Positions 1 through 8,897 of a stretch of 64,000 nucleotides of DNA are shown here, piece by piece. The position numbers and the translations under genes are program-made. The DNA is from an uncultured Clostridia bacterium (GTDB lineage Bacteria; Bacillota; Clostridia; TANB77; CAG-508): positions 1 to 64,000 of the forward strand of contig CAKPCK010000004.1 in assembly GCA_934141555.1 (NCBI GenBank), written 5' to 3'. The notes below the pieces were generated by a model. The model worked only from the letters and a program-made list of their open reading frames with translations. It was not told where the DNA came from and did no database searches. The stretch's first letter is position 1, and each line of letters opens with the position of its first letter.

Positions 1-37
1 GGAGATTTTTGTATACTCATCGCTAAAGCTTTCTCGA

Positions 38-60
38 ACCCCCAGACTATCTGGGGGTTT
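38..60 (+). terminator. Rho-independent terminator of a gene left of the window
   Basis: A 10-bp GC-rich stem (AACCCCCAGA / TCTGGGGGTT) with a 3-base loop is followed by TTTTCT on the plus strand. It probably ends a rightward gene or RNA lying mostly outside the window. It is convergent with the phosphorylase gene that ends at 107. Confidence 0.8.
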
Positions 61-106
61 TCTAAAAACAAAAAGAGAGATGAAATATAATTCATCTCTC
101 TACTTA

Positions 107-2674
107 TTATTTTTCAACCCATTTTATTAAGTCTAAGTTTGCACTTTCTAATAACATATCATGTTTTGGCATAATTCTAAATGAATATCCATAATTTCCG
201 CCTGATACTAAATCTATCTTTGCTGTATAATAATATTTTTTATTTTCATCATCTCTTCCATCAAGCTTCATTGGTATAATTTTTACATCTTGAACTGAGC
301 CATCATCTAAGAATTTACCATAATATACTTGTGCTTCAATATGTTGTACATTAATATTTGGTAATGTTGTTACACATTTTACTTCTATTTGATTTCCAGC
401 ATCTAATGTAACATTATCTGCATTTCCTTCAATTTGTTCTATTTGAACATCTTTCCAATTTGCTGTAATATCTTTTTTCCATGTACTATATTCTGTAACC
501 AATTCTAAATTATTGTAATATTTCTTTGTTAAATTACATAATGGAATATATAATTGATTTGTGTAATCAACTAACATTCTTGCTGTACTATATTTTCCTC
601 CTGTTGACATTATTGAATTCTTCATATATTGCATCCACTTTTTAGATATTCCATTTTCATCTTTTGCATAATATGCTGGTATTATTTTATTTTCTAATGT
701 ATAATACATACTTTGGCTATCTGCAATATCTTGCTCTTCATATGATGGATATTCTGCATTTGTTCCAATTGTCCAACCATTTTTTTGATTATATCCTTCT
801 GCCCACCATCCATCTAAAACACTAAAGTTTACAACTCCGTTTACAGAAGCTTTTTGTCCACTTGTTCCAGATGCTTCCATTGGTCTTCTTGGATTATTTA
901 ACCAAACATCTACACCACTAACTAAATATCTTGAAATCTCTATACTATAGTTTTCTAAGATAAATATTTTTCCTTTAAACTGTGGCATCATTGATACTTC
1001 ATGTATTTGTTTTATTAAATCAGCTCCATATCTATCTGCTGGATGAGCTTTTCCTGCAAACACTAATATTACTGGTCTATCTGTATTATTTAATATTTGA
1101 GTTATTCTTTCTAAATCTTTAAATATTAATGTTGCTCTTTTATATGTTGCAAATCTTCTTGCAAATCCTATCATTAATGCATCTGGTTGTAAATTAGCAA
1201 GTGCTTCTCCTATTGCATCATAACTTACGCCTTCTCTTCTTAATCTATTTGTTAAATTTTGTTTTATTAAATCTATTAATTTTTGTTTTCTTCCCATATG
1301 AACTTTCCATAATTGGTCATCTGGAATTGTATCTATTTTTTTCCATACATCATCTTCATGTATATTGTCTTGCCAATATGGTATTAAATATTTATTATAT
1401 AAATCTTTTAATTTTGGTGCTAGCCATGTACATGTATGAATTCCATTTGTTACATATGTTATTGGAGATTCGTTTGGTGCTATATGTGGCCATACCTCTG
1501 AGAATAACTCTCTTGATACTTCACCATGTAATTTACTTACACCATTTTTCTTTCCTGCTATTTTTAATGCTAATATTCCCATATTAAATCCTGGTTCAAG
1601 ATTATCACATGGTTTCATTCCTAGTTTTAAGAATTCTTCTCTTGTTAATCCTAAACGTGGCCAGAAATCTTTGAAATATTTTTCTACTAATTCTATTGGA
1701 AATATATCATTTCCTGCTGGAACTGGTGTATGTGTTGTAAATACTGTTTTTGATGATGCTATATCTCTTGCAATATCAAATGATACTTGTTTTTCTCTTA
1801 TTGTATTTTTTATTAATTCTAAGTTTAAAAATGCTGAATGGCCTTCATTCATATGATATACTGTCGGTGTTAATCCTAATTTCTTTAAGGTATTAACTCC
1901 TCCCATTCCAAGTATAATTTCTTGGCGAATTCTCATCTCTTGATCTCCACCATATAACTTAGCTGTTGTTCCTCTATCTTCTTCTGCATTTATATCTATA
2001 TCTGAATCTAATAAATATAATTTTATTCTTCCTACATTAATTTGCCATACTTTTAAATATATTCTTCGTGTTGGAAATTTTATATATGTTATAAAGTCAT
2101 TTCCATCTTGATCTTTTACAGGATGTATTGGTAAATCATATAAATTTAAATCTTTATATTCTGGATGTTGTATTCCATCCTTATCTATTCTTTGGTGGAA
2201 ATATCCGTTTTTATACATTAATCCTACTGCTACTAATGGAATTCCTAAATCACTTGCAGACTTTAAGTGATCACCTGATAATATTCCAAGTCCTCCTGAA
2301 TATATTGCTATTGTTTGGTCTAATCCATATTCTGCTGAAAAATATGCAATTAAATCATTTTTATTTTCTGGATATTTTTGAGCAAACCATGTATTTTTAC
2401 TTGCCATATATGAATCAAAATTTTCTACTATTTTGTCATATTCTTTTAAAAATTGTACATCATTTTCTGCTTCTTCTAATTTTTCTTGTGATATATGTTT
2501 TAAAAACTTTACTGGATTTTTATCACATTTTTCCCACAAGTCTCCATCCATTGTTTTCAATAATCTTAAAAATTCAGTATTCCATGACCACCATAAATTA
2601 TTTGCAATTTCGTTTAATCTATTTATTCTTTTTGGTAGTTGTGGATTTACTGTAATTCTATTAAATATGTACAT
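107..2674 (-). CDS. glgP: Alpha-glucan (glycogen/maltodextrin) phosphorylase, DUF3417 type
   Basis: Cytosolic PLP enzyme that releases glucose-1-phosphate from alpha-1,4-glucans by phosphorolysis. At 855 aa it has the length of the bacterial/archaeal alpha-glucan phosphorylases that carry an N-terminal DUF3417 domain (NNLWWSWN near residue 25), a branch distinct from the muscle/E. coli type. Visible family motifs are EYGLDQTIAIYSGGLG, HMNEGHSAF and the PLP-lysine segment GTSGQKASVNG. The start has AGGAGG eight bases upstream. A promoter (TTGACA-17-GATAAT) lies at 2729-2757 and a near-consensus catabolite-responsive element overlaps its -10. It is the last gene before the terminator at the left edge and appears monocistronic. 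Confidence 0.93.
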   Translation of the reverse strand: MYIFNRITVNPQLPKRINRLNEIANNLWWSWNTEFLRLLKTMDGDLWEKCDKNPVKFLKHISQEKLEEAENDVQFLKEYDKIVENFDSYMASKNTWFAQKYPENKNDLIAYFSAEYGLDQTIAIYSGGLGILSGDHLKSASDLGIPLVAVGLMYKNGYFHQRIDKDGIQHPEYKDLNLYDLPIHPVKDQDGNDFITYIKFPTRRIYLKVWQINVGRIKLYLLDSDIDINAEEDRGTTAKLYGGDQEMRIRQEIILGMGGVNTLKKLGLTPTVYHMNEGHSAFLNLELIKNTIREKQVSFDIARDIASSKTVFTTHTPVPAGNDIFPIELVEKYFKDFWPRLGLTREEFLKLGMKPCDNLEPGFNMGILALKIAGKKNGVSKLHGEVSRELFSEVWPHIAPNESPITYVTNGIHTCTWLAPKLKDLYNKYLIPYWQDNIHEDDVWKKIDTIPDDQLWKVHMGRKQKLIDLIKQNLTNRLRREGVSYDAIGEALANLQPDALMIGFARRFATYKRATLIFKDLERITQILNNTDRPVILVFAGKAHPADRYGADLIKQIHEVSMMPQFKGKIFILENYSIEISRYLVSGVDVWLNNPRRPMEASGTSGQKASVNGVVNFSVLDGWWAEGYNQKNGWTIGTNAEYPSYEEQDIADSQSMYYTLENKIIPAYYAKDENGISKKWMQYMKNSIMSTGGKYSTARMLVDYTNQLYIPLCNLTKKYYNNLELVTEYSTWKKDITANWKDVQIEQIEGNADNVTLDAGNQIEVKCVTTLPNINVQHIEAQVYYGKFLDDGSVQDVKIIPMKLDGRDDENKKYYYTAKIDLVSGGNYGYSFRIMPKHDMLLESANLDLIKWVEK

Positions 2675-2715
2675 TATTTTTTCCTCCTAAGTTATTTCAT
2701 TTCATTTTTTCTTTT

Positions 2716-2757
2716 TGTAATCGCTTATATTATCTATTAAAAATTTTTTTTTGTCAA
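2716..2757 (-). promoter_or_regulatory. glgP promoter with candidate cre (CcpA) site
   Basis: On the minus strand, TTGACA (2752-2757) and GATAAT (2729-2734) are separated by 17 bases. TGTAATCGCTTATA (2716-2729) matches the cre consensus TGNAANCGNWWWCA at every fixed position except the penultimate C, and it sits over the -10/start region where CcpA would repress. The promoter is clear from sequence; CcpA control is inferred. Confidence 0.6.
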
Positions 2758-2804
2758 TAATTATACTAATAAAAAATAAATTTTAATTTCCATTAAGAAT
2801 ATTA

Positions 2805-3482
2805 TTAATATATTTCTAGAATAGTGCTTTCATCTTCTGATATTTCAACATCAATTCCCCATGCACTTTTTATTGCAACTTTTGCATTATGAGTTTGGAC
2901 TGCATCTACTTCAATAATCATATTAAATCCACTTATATTATAATCTACTGCAATATTGCCATTATCATCTTCACTTATTGTATATCCATAATCATATATA
3001 TCTGGACTTATTTTTACAGAATCTATAAAATTACTTGTTTTTTCATCATATTCTATTGCTTTTTTATAATAAGCTATCATCCTTTCTGGAGTTTTTTGTT
3101 CTTTAGGAACTAACCAATTTTCATCTCCAGTTAATTTTAACTCAATAAAATTTGGATCAATATTATCACTTTTCTTTCCATTTTTATCAAACCAGTATCT
3201 GGTAATTATTATTCTTACAAATTGACCTGCCCCGCCATAATTCTTTACTGCAATATTTTTTTTTATATCTTTTCCGATTTCTAATCCATCAAAATTAATC
3301 TCTCCATGTAACACATCATTTCCTAATCTATATGCGATAATTTCATCATTTTCCAATAAACTTACTCCAAAACTAGGCATATATATATCAGCCCCCTCTG
3401 AATATGAATTCATGTGATACATTATTTCAAAAAAAACGCACATTATTATGATTATAACAATACTGATATTTTTCTTTTTCAT
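2805..3482 (-). CDS. Exported protein with SipW/TasA-type signal region (third of three)
   Basis: About 225 aa. The N-terminus is KKK followed by a hydrophobic stretch of about 16 residues (a signal peptide or anchor). The mature part contains VKNYGGAGQFVRIIITRYW, the pattern of TasA/camelysin-like and SipW-dependent proteins, in which a beta-sandwich strand reads VxNxGxxxxyVRvxI. I place the start at the internal ATG, 9 bases after the previous stop, preceded by GAGTGAGGAAAATA. It is the third gene of a tandem set of three related exported proteins (3491-3952 and 4008-4856). No SipW peptidase or sortase gene lies in the window. The role is unknown; a surface fibre or matrix component is the family-level guess. 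Confidence 0.6.
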   Translation of the reverse strand: MKKKNISIVIIIIMCVFFEIMYHMNSYSEGADIYMPSFGVSLLENDEIIAYRLGNDVLHGEINFDGLEIGKDIKKNIAVKNYGGAGQFVRIIITRYWFDKNGKKSDNIDPNFIELKLTGDENWLVPKEQKTPERMIAYYKKAIEYDEKTSNFIDSVKISPDIYDYGYTISEDDNGNIAVDYNISGFNMIIEVDAVQTHNAKVAIKSAWGIDVEISEDESTILEIY

Positions 3483-3490
3483 TATTTTCC

Positions 3491-3952
3491 TCACTCATTT
3501 TCATAATTTATAGTCCATTCAAAATTAGGATACATTTCTCCATCTTCATTAAAAGATGCTTTAATTGCTTCAGCACAAATTCCTACATTATAATTATCAT
3601 CAATTCCTAAATCTGGAAGAGTTATTTCTTCTCCTACATTTACTGTTTTTTTATAATATAAATAATCATTTTTCCAATACCAATCTGTTGTATCCTTTTT
3701 CTCTATTGTAATACTTTCAGGTATTATAAATTTCACTCTAATATAATTATATTTAGTACTTGATTCATCAATTCTAATAGAAATATCTCCAGAAGAATTT
3801 TTCTTTATATATGTTACAGGAAAATCAATTCTAATATCTCCACCAGCATCTGCTTCAACCTCAGCAGTATAATATGCATAAACAACTATTGATAAAATTG
3901 AAATTATAATAACAAAAACACTTATAATAACTATTAATTTTTTTCTACTCAT
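3491..3952 (-). CDS. Small exported protein of SipW-dependent type
   Basis: 153 aa. KKLIVIISVFVIIISILSIV gives a positively charged start and hydrophobic core, followed by YAYYTAEVEADAGG. The body shows YIRVKFIIP and then DWYWKNDYLYYKKTVNVGEE, the dWyykdgyyYYk pattern of proteins annotated with SipW-dependent-type signal peptides. The start is preceded by GAAAGAGAG. It ends 9 bases before the next gene, so the two are probably cotranscribed and translationally close. It has no recognisable catalytic residues. It is probably exported and assembled on the cell surface, which is inference from family resemblance only. Confidence 0.6.
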   Translation of the reverse strand: MSRKKLIVIISVFVIIISILSIVVYAYYTAEVEADAGGDIRIDFPVTYIKKNSSGDISIRIDESSTKYNYIRVKFIIPESITIEKKDTTDWYWKNDYLYYKKTVNVGEEITLPDLGIDDNYNVGICAEAIKASFNEDGEMYPNFEWTINYENE

Positions 3953-4007
3953 TTTAGTAACTCTCTTTCTTTTGATAATATTACATCTATAAATTTCTAA
4001 TATTATT

Positions 4008-4856
4008 TTACTTTTTTATATTAAAATATGTAGATGTATATCCATATCCATTATATGTTATTGAATAATTAGTAGATAATGTTTGAGAATCTCCTAATAC
4101 CATTGTATATGTTTTATCAGAAGTTAATTTATATGCCCCTGTATATTGTGCTATTATATTAAGTTCTGTTCCCTTTTTTCCAAGATAATTTATTGTATCA
4201 CTATAATTCCCTGTTTCTCCTACATTAAATTCAATTATATCTTCATATACAATTTTTCCATCATCTTTAACATTTACTAAAAATACAACTGGAGCTTCAC
4301 CTAAACTTGTCAAGAATTTTTCCACTTTCAAATTTATTGCTATTCTATAAATTGTTGTAAATTTAAAATTCAAATATGAATTTAGAATATTATTTTCTGA
4401 TATTTTTCCATCTTTATATTTAAATGTTATTGTAATTTCTTTTTCTTCTTTTGGCTTTATTATATCTCCTTTAGTAATTCCTGTTATTGAAAATGTAATA
4501 TCTTTATTATCATAAAATTCATCTCCATATATCACACCTTCAAATCCATATTCACAATTAGAATTATTATATATTATTACTTTATAAGTTATTTCAGAAG
4601 AAGAGTTTGAATTTGATAGCTCAATTCTACTCTTCATCATTGTGCCTAAATAATTTTGTATTTCGCTTGTTTTTGAATTTGCATCAACATCACTTGCATA
4701 TATAACATCTGTTATAAATACTCCTGTTTGGGATTCTGCAATAACTGTTCCTGTTATTTCTCCAGTTATTGAATTTACTGAAGCATATCCTATTCCCATT
4801 ATTAATGTTGAAATTAATATCATTATTAAAAGTAGTGTATTATTTCTTATTCTCAT
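4008..4856 (-). CDS. TasA-like exported surface protein
   Basis: About 282 aa, starting at the ATG behind AAAGGTAAAAAA. The signal region LLLIMILISTLIMGIGYASV has the IGYAS-type junction seen in TasA/CalY-family precursors. The rest looks like two beta-rich domains: an N-terminal TasA-like part with SSSEITYKVIIYNNSNCEYGF, then a more variable C-terminal part. It is the first gene of the three-gene exported set. A weak promoter (TTGTCA, 16-base spacer, TATTAT) lies upstream near 4880-4910. Matrix-fibre or adhesin function is inferred. A pilus-like or S-layer component is an alternative. Confidence 0.55.
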   Translation of the reverse strand: MRIRNNTLLLIMILISTLIMGIGYASVNSITGEITGTVIAESQTGVFITDVIYASDVDANSKTSEIQNYLGTMMKSRIELSNSNSSSEITYKVIIYNNSNCEYGFEGVIYGDEFYDNKDITFSITGITKGDIIKPKEEKEITITFKYKDGKISENNILNSYLNFKFTTIYRIAINLKVEKFLTSLGEAPVVFLVNVKDDGKIVYEDIIEFNVGETGNYSDTINYLGKKGTELNIIAQYTGAYKLTSDKTYTMVLGDSQTLSTNYSITYNGYGYTSTYFNIKK

Positions 4857-4956
4857 TTTTTTACCTTTCATACAATAAATATATAATATTTATTGCAATA
4901 TCTCTGACAAAAAAATTATATCAAAGTAAAAAATAAAAATCAACCATATTATTATT

Positions 4957-5604
4957 TTATTTATAATTTATCATTTTTGTATCAAATTTATTTATCATTT
5001 TAGCACAACTTACTAGTTCTTTTGACATTTTGGGATTTACATCATTTTTTGTTTTATATTTTACTTTATGTTCAAAACTTGCCCAAAAATCCATTGCTAA
5101 TGTCCTTATTTGAATTTCACATTTTACATATATTGTTTTTTGTGTTAGTTTTACTGGTACTTCTACAATCATATGATAACTTGAATATCCACTTTCTTTT
5201 GGATTTGTTACATAATCTTTTTCTTTTAATACATGTATGTCTGGTATTTGTTTTACTAAATCTCTAATAAAAAATATGTCATCTTTTAGTGTACATACAA
5301 TTCTTATTCCTGCAATATCGTTTATTTTTTCTATTAAATTTAAATATGTTTTGTCATATTTTTTCTTTTCCATTTTCTTTACAATACTTTTTGGTTCTTT
5401 TATTCTTGTGTCTATATGGTCTATTAAATCATAATTATATATTAATTTGAATTCGTCTTTTATTATATTCATTTGTAATTCTAATTGCTTTAATGCTGAC
5501 TTGTAAAAAAACATTAATTTTTCAAATGGTTCTTCTTTCACATCTAATTTTTCATTTTTGTTTTCTATACATCTTTCTATTATCATTAAATCATTTTCTC
5601 TCAT
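4957..5604 (-). CDS. Small alarmone synthetase (RelQ/YjbM-like GTP pyrophosphokinase)
   Basis: A single RelA/SpoT synthetase domain of about 215 aa with no HD hydrolase, TGS or ACT domain. That is the length and plan of RelQ/RelP-type enzymes, which transfer pyrophosphate from ATP to GTP or GDP. Visible motifs are the basic R-K cluster (DTRIKEPKSIVKKM), INDIAGIRIVC, KESGYSSYHMIVEVP and CEIQIRTLAMDFWASFEHKVKYK. The start is set by GGAGGAATTT directly before an ATG nine codons inside the longest frame. It stands alone. The window also holds the long RelA/SpoT enzyme at 59111, so both alarmone routes are present. Confidence 0.87.
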   Translation of the reverse strand: MRENDLMIIERCIENKNEKLDVKEEPFEKLMFFYKSALKQLELQMNIIKDEFKLIYNYDLIDHIDTRIKEPKSIVKKMEKKKYDKTYLNLIEKINDIAGIRIVCTLKDDIFFIRDLVKQIPDIHVLKEKDYVTNPKESGYSSYHMIVEVPVKLTQKTIYVKCEIQIRTLAMDFWASFEHKVKYKTKNDVNPKMSKELVSCAKMINKFDTKMINYK

Positions 5605-5733
5605 AAATTCCTCCATTTTAGTTATATTCATTTGTTTTGTATATATAACTTAACTTCTGTTTTCATGATATGATTTTATCCATATTTTGTTGCCAAATTA
5701 TTTCTTATTTGTGTTCTTGATGTGAATTAATTC

Positions 5734-6438
5734 TTATATTTTTATTAACTTAAAATCTAGTCCGTCTGCACTTACTAATTTTAATTCTATTCCTTGTATT
5801 TTTCCTTCAATTGCATCATGTATTGAGTTTCCATGTAAATGTCCATAATAACATCTTTTTACATTATATTTTTTCATTAATTCTATAAATTTCATTTCTT
5901 CTTCTGATAAAACTTTATTTTTAGTAATTGGTGGATAATGCATAAATACTATTATTTCTTTGTTTTCTCCTGCTTTTTTTGCTCCATCTTGTAATGATAA
6001 TTCTAATCTTCCTAATTCTCTATTTATTAATTTTTCGTCTATTTCTTCATCCGCAAGACTCCATCCTCTTGTACCACATAAAATTTTGTTTTCATATTCA
6101 AAACTGTTATTATATAAAAAGTCTATATTTTGAAAATTATTTTCTTTTAGGAATTTTCTCATACTTGTAACTGTTGTCCACCAATAATCATGGTTTCCTT
6201 TTAGCATAATTTTCTTTCCTGGTAAACTGTTTAAATATTCAAAATCTGGTATTGTGTCTTCAATATATGTTGCCCATGAAAAATCTCCTGGTAATACTAC
6301 CAAATCTTCTTCTTTTACTTTTTCATTCCAATCTTTTTTTATTTTTTCTTCGTGTTTTGTCCAATTATCTCCAAATATATCCATTGGTTTTGGATTTTTG
6401 AATGATAAATGTAAATCGGCAATTACGAATATTGACAT
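5734..6438 (-). CDS. Calcineurin-like metallophosphoesterase
   Basis: 234 aa with the full metallophosphoesterase signature in order: ADLHLSF at the N-terminus (D, H metal ligands), VVLPGDFSW, KGNHDYWW, FMHYPP and YGHLHGNS. These residues bind two divalent metals. The subfamily resembles uncharacterised Firmicutes phosphohydrolases, and the substrate cannot be read from the sequence. There is no signal peptide, so it is cytosolic. It lies 41 bases downstream of tsaD on the same strand and may share its transcript. Confidence 0.85.
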   Translation of the reverse strand: MSIFVIADLHLSFKNPKPMDIFGDNWTKHEEKIKKDWNEKVKEEDLVVLPGDFSWATYIEDTIPDFEYLNSLPGKKIMLKGNHDYWWTTVTSMRKFLKENNFQNIDFLYNNSFEYENKILCGTRGWSLADEEIDEKLINRELGRLELSLQDGAKKAGENKEIIVFMHYPPITKNKVLSEEEMKFIELMKKYNVKRCYYGHLHGNSIHDAIEGKIQGIELKLVSADGLDFKLIKI

Positions 6439-6479
6439 TCTTTTATTTTCCCTTCTAAAGTTTCTTCTTGAAACTGTAA

Positions 6480-7475
6480 TTATTCACCTATTTTTAAATT
6501 TGGAACTGCATTAAGTGTATTGTCTGATATATCTCCATGTAAATATCTATAATATCCTGCTGATCCTATCATTGCTGCATTGTCTGTACATAGTTTTAAA
6601 TCTGGTTTATATATTTGTACATTTAATTTTTGACCTAATTTTTCGAATTCTTCTCTTATATGTGTATTTGCAGATACTCCTCCTGCTAACACTACTTTTT
6701 TTATTCCTGTTTGTTTTATTGCTTTTTCAATATTTTCTGTTAATACTTCTGTTACTGCTTTTTCAAAGCTCATACATAAATCTGCTTTGTTTACTTCTGG
6801 ATTTTTGTGATGTAAGTTTATTACTGCTGTTTTTATTCCACTAAAACTGAAATCTAAATTTTCGAAATGCGTTTTTGGAAAATTGATTGTTGCTTTTCCT
6901 TGCTCAGCTAATTTATCTATCTTTGGTCCTCCTGGATATGTTAATCCAATTACTCTTGCAACTTTGTCAAATGCTTCTCCAATTGCATCATCTCTTGTTC
7001 TTCCCAATACTTCCATATCACAATAATCTTTTACATATACAATTTGTGTATTTCCTCCAGATGTTAACATACATAAAAATGGTGGTTCTAAGTCTGGATG
7101 TGTTATATAATTGGCTGATATATGTCCTTCTAGGTGGTTTACTCCTACAAGTGGTTTGTTTAATGCATATGCTAAACCTCTTCCATATGAAACTCCTACT
7201 AATAATGCTCCTACTAAACCTGGTCCATATGTTGGTGCTATTATATCTATATCTTCTAATTTTACATTTGCTTGTTCTAATGCTAATTTTGTTACTCTTG
7301 AAATTGCTTCTATATGATTTCTTGATGCAATTTCTGGTACAACTCCTCCAAATTGTTCATGTATTTTTATTTGTGTATCTATTACATTTGACAAAACCTC
7401 TCTGCCGTTTTTTACAACGGCTACAGAGGTTTCATCACAGCTTGATTCTATTCCTAATACTAATGTTTCTTTCAA
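6480..7475 (-). CDS. tsaD: tRNA N6-threonylcarbamoyladenosine transferase subunit TsaD
   Basis: Transfers the threonylcarbamoyl group to A37 of ANN-decoding tRNAs with TsaB and TsaE, neither of which is in the window. The 331-aa length is normal. Motifs are [13 protein letters not shown] at the N-terminus (ASKHA nucleotide-binding fold), [11 protein letters not shown] with the two metal-binding histidines near residue 110, [10 protein letters not shown], and the C-terminal [15 protein letters not shown] and CTDNAAMIG. Translation starts at a TTG behind GAAAGGACAG. It is followed by the metallophosphoesterase and preceded 34 bases upstream by the site-2 protease gene, all on the minus strand. 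Confidence 0.95.
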   Translation of the reverse strand: MKETLVLGIESSCDETSVAVVKNGREVLSNVIDTQIKIHEQFGGVVPEIASRNHIEAISRVTKLALEQANVKLEDIDIIAPTYGPGLVGALLVGVSYGRGLAYALNKPLVGVNHLEGHISANYITHPDLEPPFLCMLTSGGNTQIVYVKDYCDMEVLGRTRDDAIGEAFDKVARVIGLTYPGGPKIDKLAEQGKATINFPKTHFENLDFSFSGIKTAVINLHHKNPEVNKADLCMSFEKAVTEVLTENIEKAIKQTGIKKVVLAGGVSANTHIREEFEKLGQKLNVQIYKPDLKLCTDNAAMIGSAGYYRYLHGDISDNTLNAVPNLKIGE

Positions 7476-7509
7476 TTTTGTTCTGTCCTTTCATTTTCTA
7501 TTAGTTCAT

Positions 7510-8247
7510 CTATGCTAATCCAAATATTTTTAATGCTATTCCTAATATTGCACTTGTCATTTTACTTATTAATGGTGAAATCATATTTCCTGCAATTCCT
7601 GATATCCATATAACTAAAAATATTATATAAAATATTCTTTCATTTTCTATAAACCATGTTTTTGCTCCTCTTGGCAATATTGGAAGAAATATTTTTGATC
7701 CGTCTAGTGGTGGTAATGGTATTAAATTAAATACTCCAAGTCCTATATTCATTGTTATTATATATGCAACCATTGCCATTATAACACTACCTACAGTTGT
7801 TGATATAAATGTTATTTTAGCAAATTTTATTATTGCACAATATATTAGTGCAAATATTAATGCTGTTATAAAATTCATTAATGGTCCTGCAAATGATACT
7901 ATTGCATCTGCTTTTTCTACAGATATGTTTCTATTATAATTTCTTGGGTCTATTTCTACTGGCTTTCCCCATCCAATATGTGCAAATAATAACATTGCTA
8001 TTCCTAATGGGTCTATATGGTCAAATGGGTTTAAGCTTAATCTTCCTTGTCTTACTGGTGTGTCATCTCCTAATTTATATGCTGCAAATGCGTGTCCAAA
8101 TTCATGAACTGTTATTGCTATTAATACTGCTGGAACTGATAATAATAAATCTATTATTCCGTCTGTTCCATAACTAAATAATGATATTATTACTAATATT
8201 CCTGCTACTATATATAGTGTTTTCTTGTCTATACCGTATCCAAACAT
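7510..8247 (-). CDS. Site-2 protease family (M50) membrane metalloprotease
   Basis: 245 aa with about five to six membrane segments. The zinc site HEFGHAFAAYKLGD lies in an early transmembrane helix, and the third ligand motif NLIPLPPLDGSKI lies in a later one, the arrangement of the Rv-type/YwhC-like M50 group that lacks a PDZ domain. Proteins of this group cleave substrates within or near the membrane; the substrate is unknown. AGGAG lies 10 bases before the ATG. It is the first gene of the run leading into tsaD, and the terminator-like hairpin at 8361-8414 separates it from the accessory island upstream. Confidence 0.88.
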   Translation of the reverse strand: MFGYGIDKKTLYIVAGILVIISLFSYGTDGIIDLLLSVPAVLIAITVHEFGHAFAAYKLGDDTPVRQGRLSLNPFDHIDPLGIAMLLFAHIGWGKPVEIDPRNYNRNISVEKADAIVSFAGPLMNFITALIFALIYCAIIKFAKITFISTTVGSVIMAMVAYIITMNIGLGVFNLIPLPPLDGSKIFLPILPRGAKTWFIENERIFYIIFLVIWISGIAGNMISPLISKMTSAILGIALKIFGLA

Positions 8248-8360
8248 AAATCTTTCTCCTATCTTACTTTTTTACTTTATATAATATATCATAATTTATA
8301 AAAATCTTCAATTGTTTTATTGATATTTAATATAAATCATTTTTTAATCTCATTTTAAAA

Positions 8361-8414
8361 GAGCCAAAATCATATGCAAAAGTTTGTTTTTTGTTTTGCT
8401 TCTGATTTTGGTTC
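8361..8414 (-). terminator. Long terminator hairpin after the ADA-SLOG unit
   Basis: GAGCCAAAATCA (8361-8372) pairs with TGATTTTGGTTC (8403-8414), and GCAAAA with TTTTGC inside it. On the minus strand the stem runs into CTCTTTTAAAA, so it terminates the transcript of the two-gene unit ending at 8438 and insulates the site-2 protease gene. Confidence 0.75.
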
Positions 8415-8437
8415 TTCAATAAAATGTTTTCTATTTT

Positions 8438-8896
8438 TTATCTCTTAAAAAATCTTAAAATTTTTGCAAATATTTTTCGATACCATTTTTGTTCTTTATA
8501 TTCTATTAAAGAAGTAATATTCTCCTGTACTCCAGATGATGACACATTACCAACTTGTTCATTTCTATTTTTAAATAAATTGTTAGGATTATATTTTTCT
8601 TTTTTCTCTTCTTCCTGTCTTTGTTTTTCTAATAAATCTTCTTCAATTAATTCTTCCTTTTTTTCATTATCAACTAAATAATCTCTATATATTAGTGATA
8701 GCAATACTTTAGTATCTTTTTTTAATGGTTGTTCATTTATTGGAATATTTTTGCTAATATTAGGTATATATGATTCATCCATATTTTGTCTTATAAATAA
8801 TAATAATTTTGTAGGAACTTTTTTTATAAGTTCTATGTCCATATAGTTTAAAATTGCATTTAACTCTGTTAAAGATTGTTTATATTCAATTGTCAT
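8438..8896 (-). CDS. Small partner protein with KYNPxNxFKN motif and basic amphipathic tail (paralogue A)
   Basis: 152 aa, no known catalytic motif. The N-terminal 60 residues are helical (LTELNAILNYMDIELIKKVP); a charged coiled-coil-like stretch with EEDLLEKQRQEEEKKEKYNP follows. The last 16 residues, WYRKIFAKILRFFKR, make a basic amphipathic helix suited to membrane contact. It is a paralogue of the 146-aa protein at 12819-13259: both have xxIPKxLxxF-like N-termini, EKYNPxNxFKNxN in the middle and a [RK]KIxxxIxRxFx tail. The ATG lies one base past the stop of the ADA-SLOG gene, so the two are translationally coupled. I recall similar small proteins from gut Firmicutes but know no function. 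A recruiting, anchoring or inhibitory partner of the large protein is inference. Confidence 0.75.
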   Translation of the reverse strand: MTIEYKQSLTELNAILNYMDIELIKKVPTKLLLFIRQNMDESYIPNISKNIPINEQPLKKDTKVLLSLIYRDYLVDNEKKEELIEEDLLEKQRQEEEKKEKYNPNNLFKNRNEQVGNVSSSGVQENITSLIEYKEQKWYRKIFAKILRFFKR

Positions 8897-8897
8897 C

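Noticed and set aside
6887..7504. Long plus-strand open frames opposite tsaD and other minus-strand genes
   Set aside because: Leucine/isoleucine-rich nonsense products that are shadows of AT-rich codon use on the other strand.
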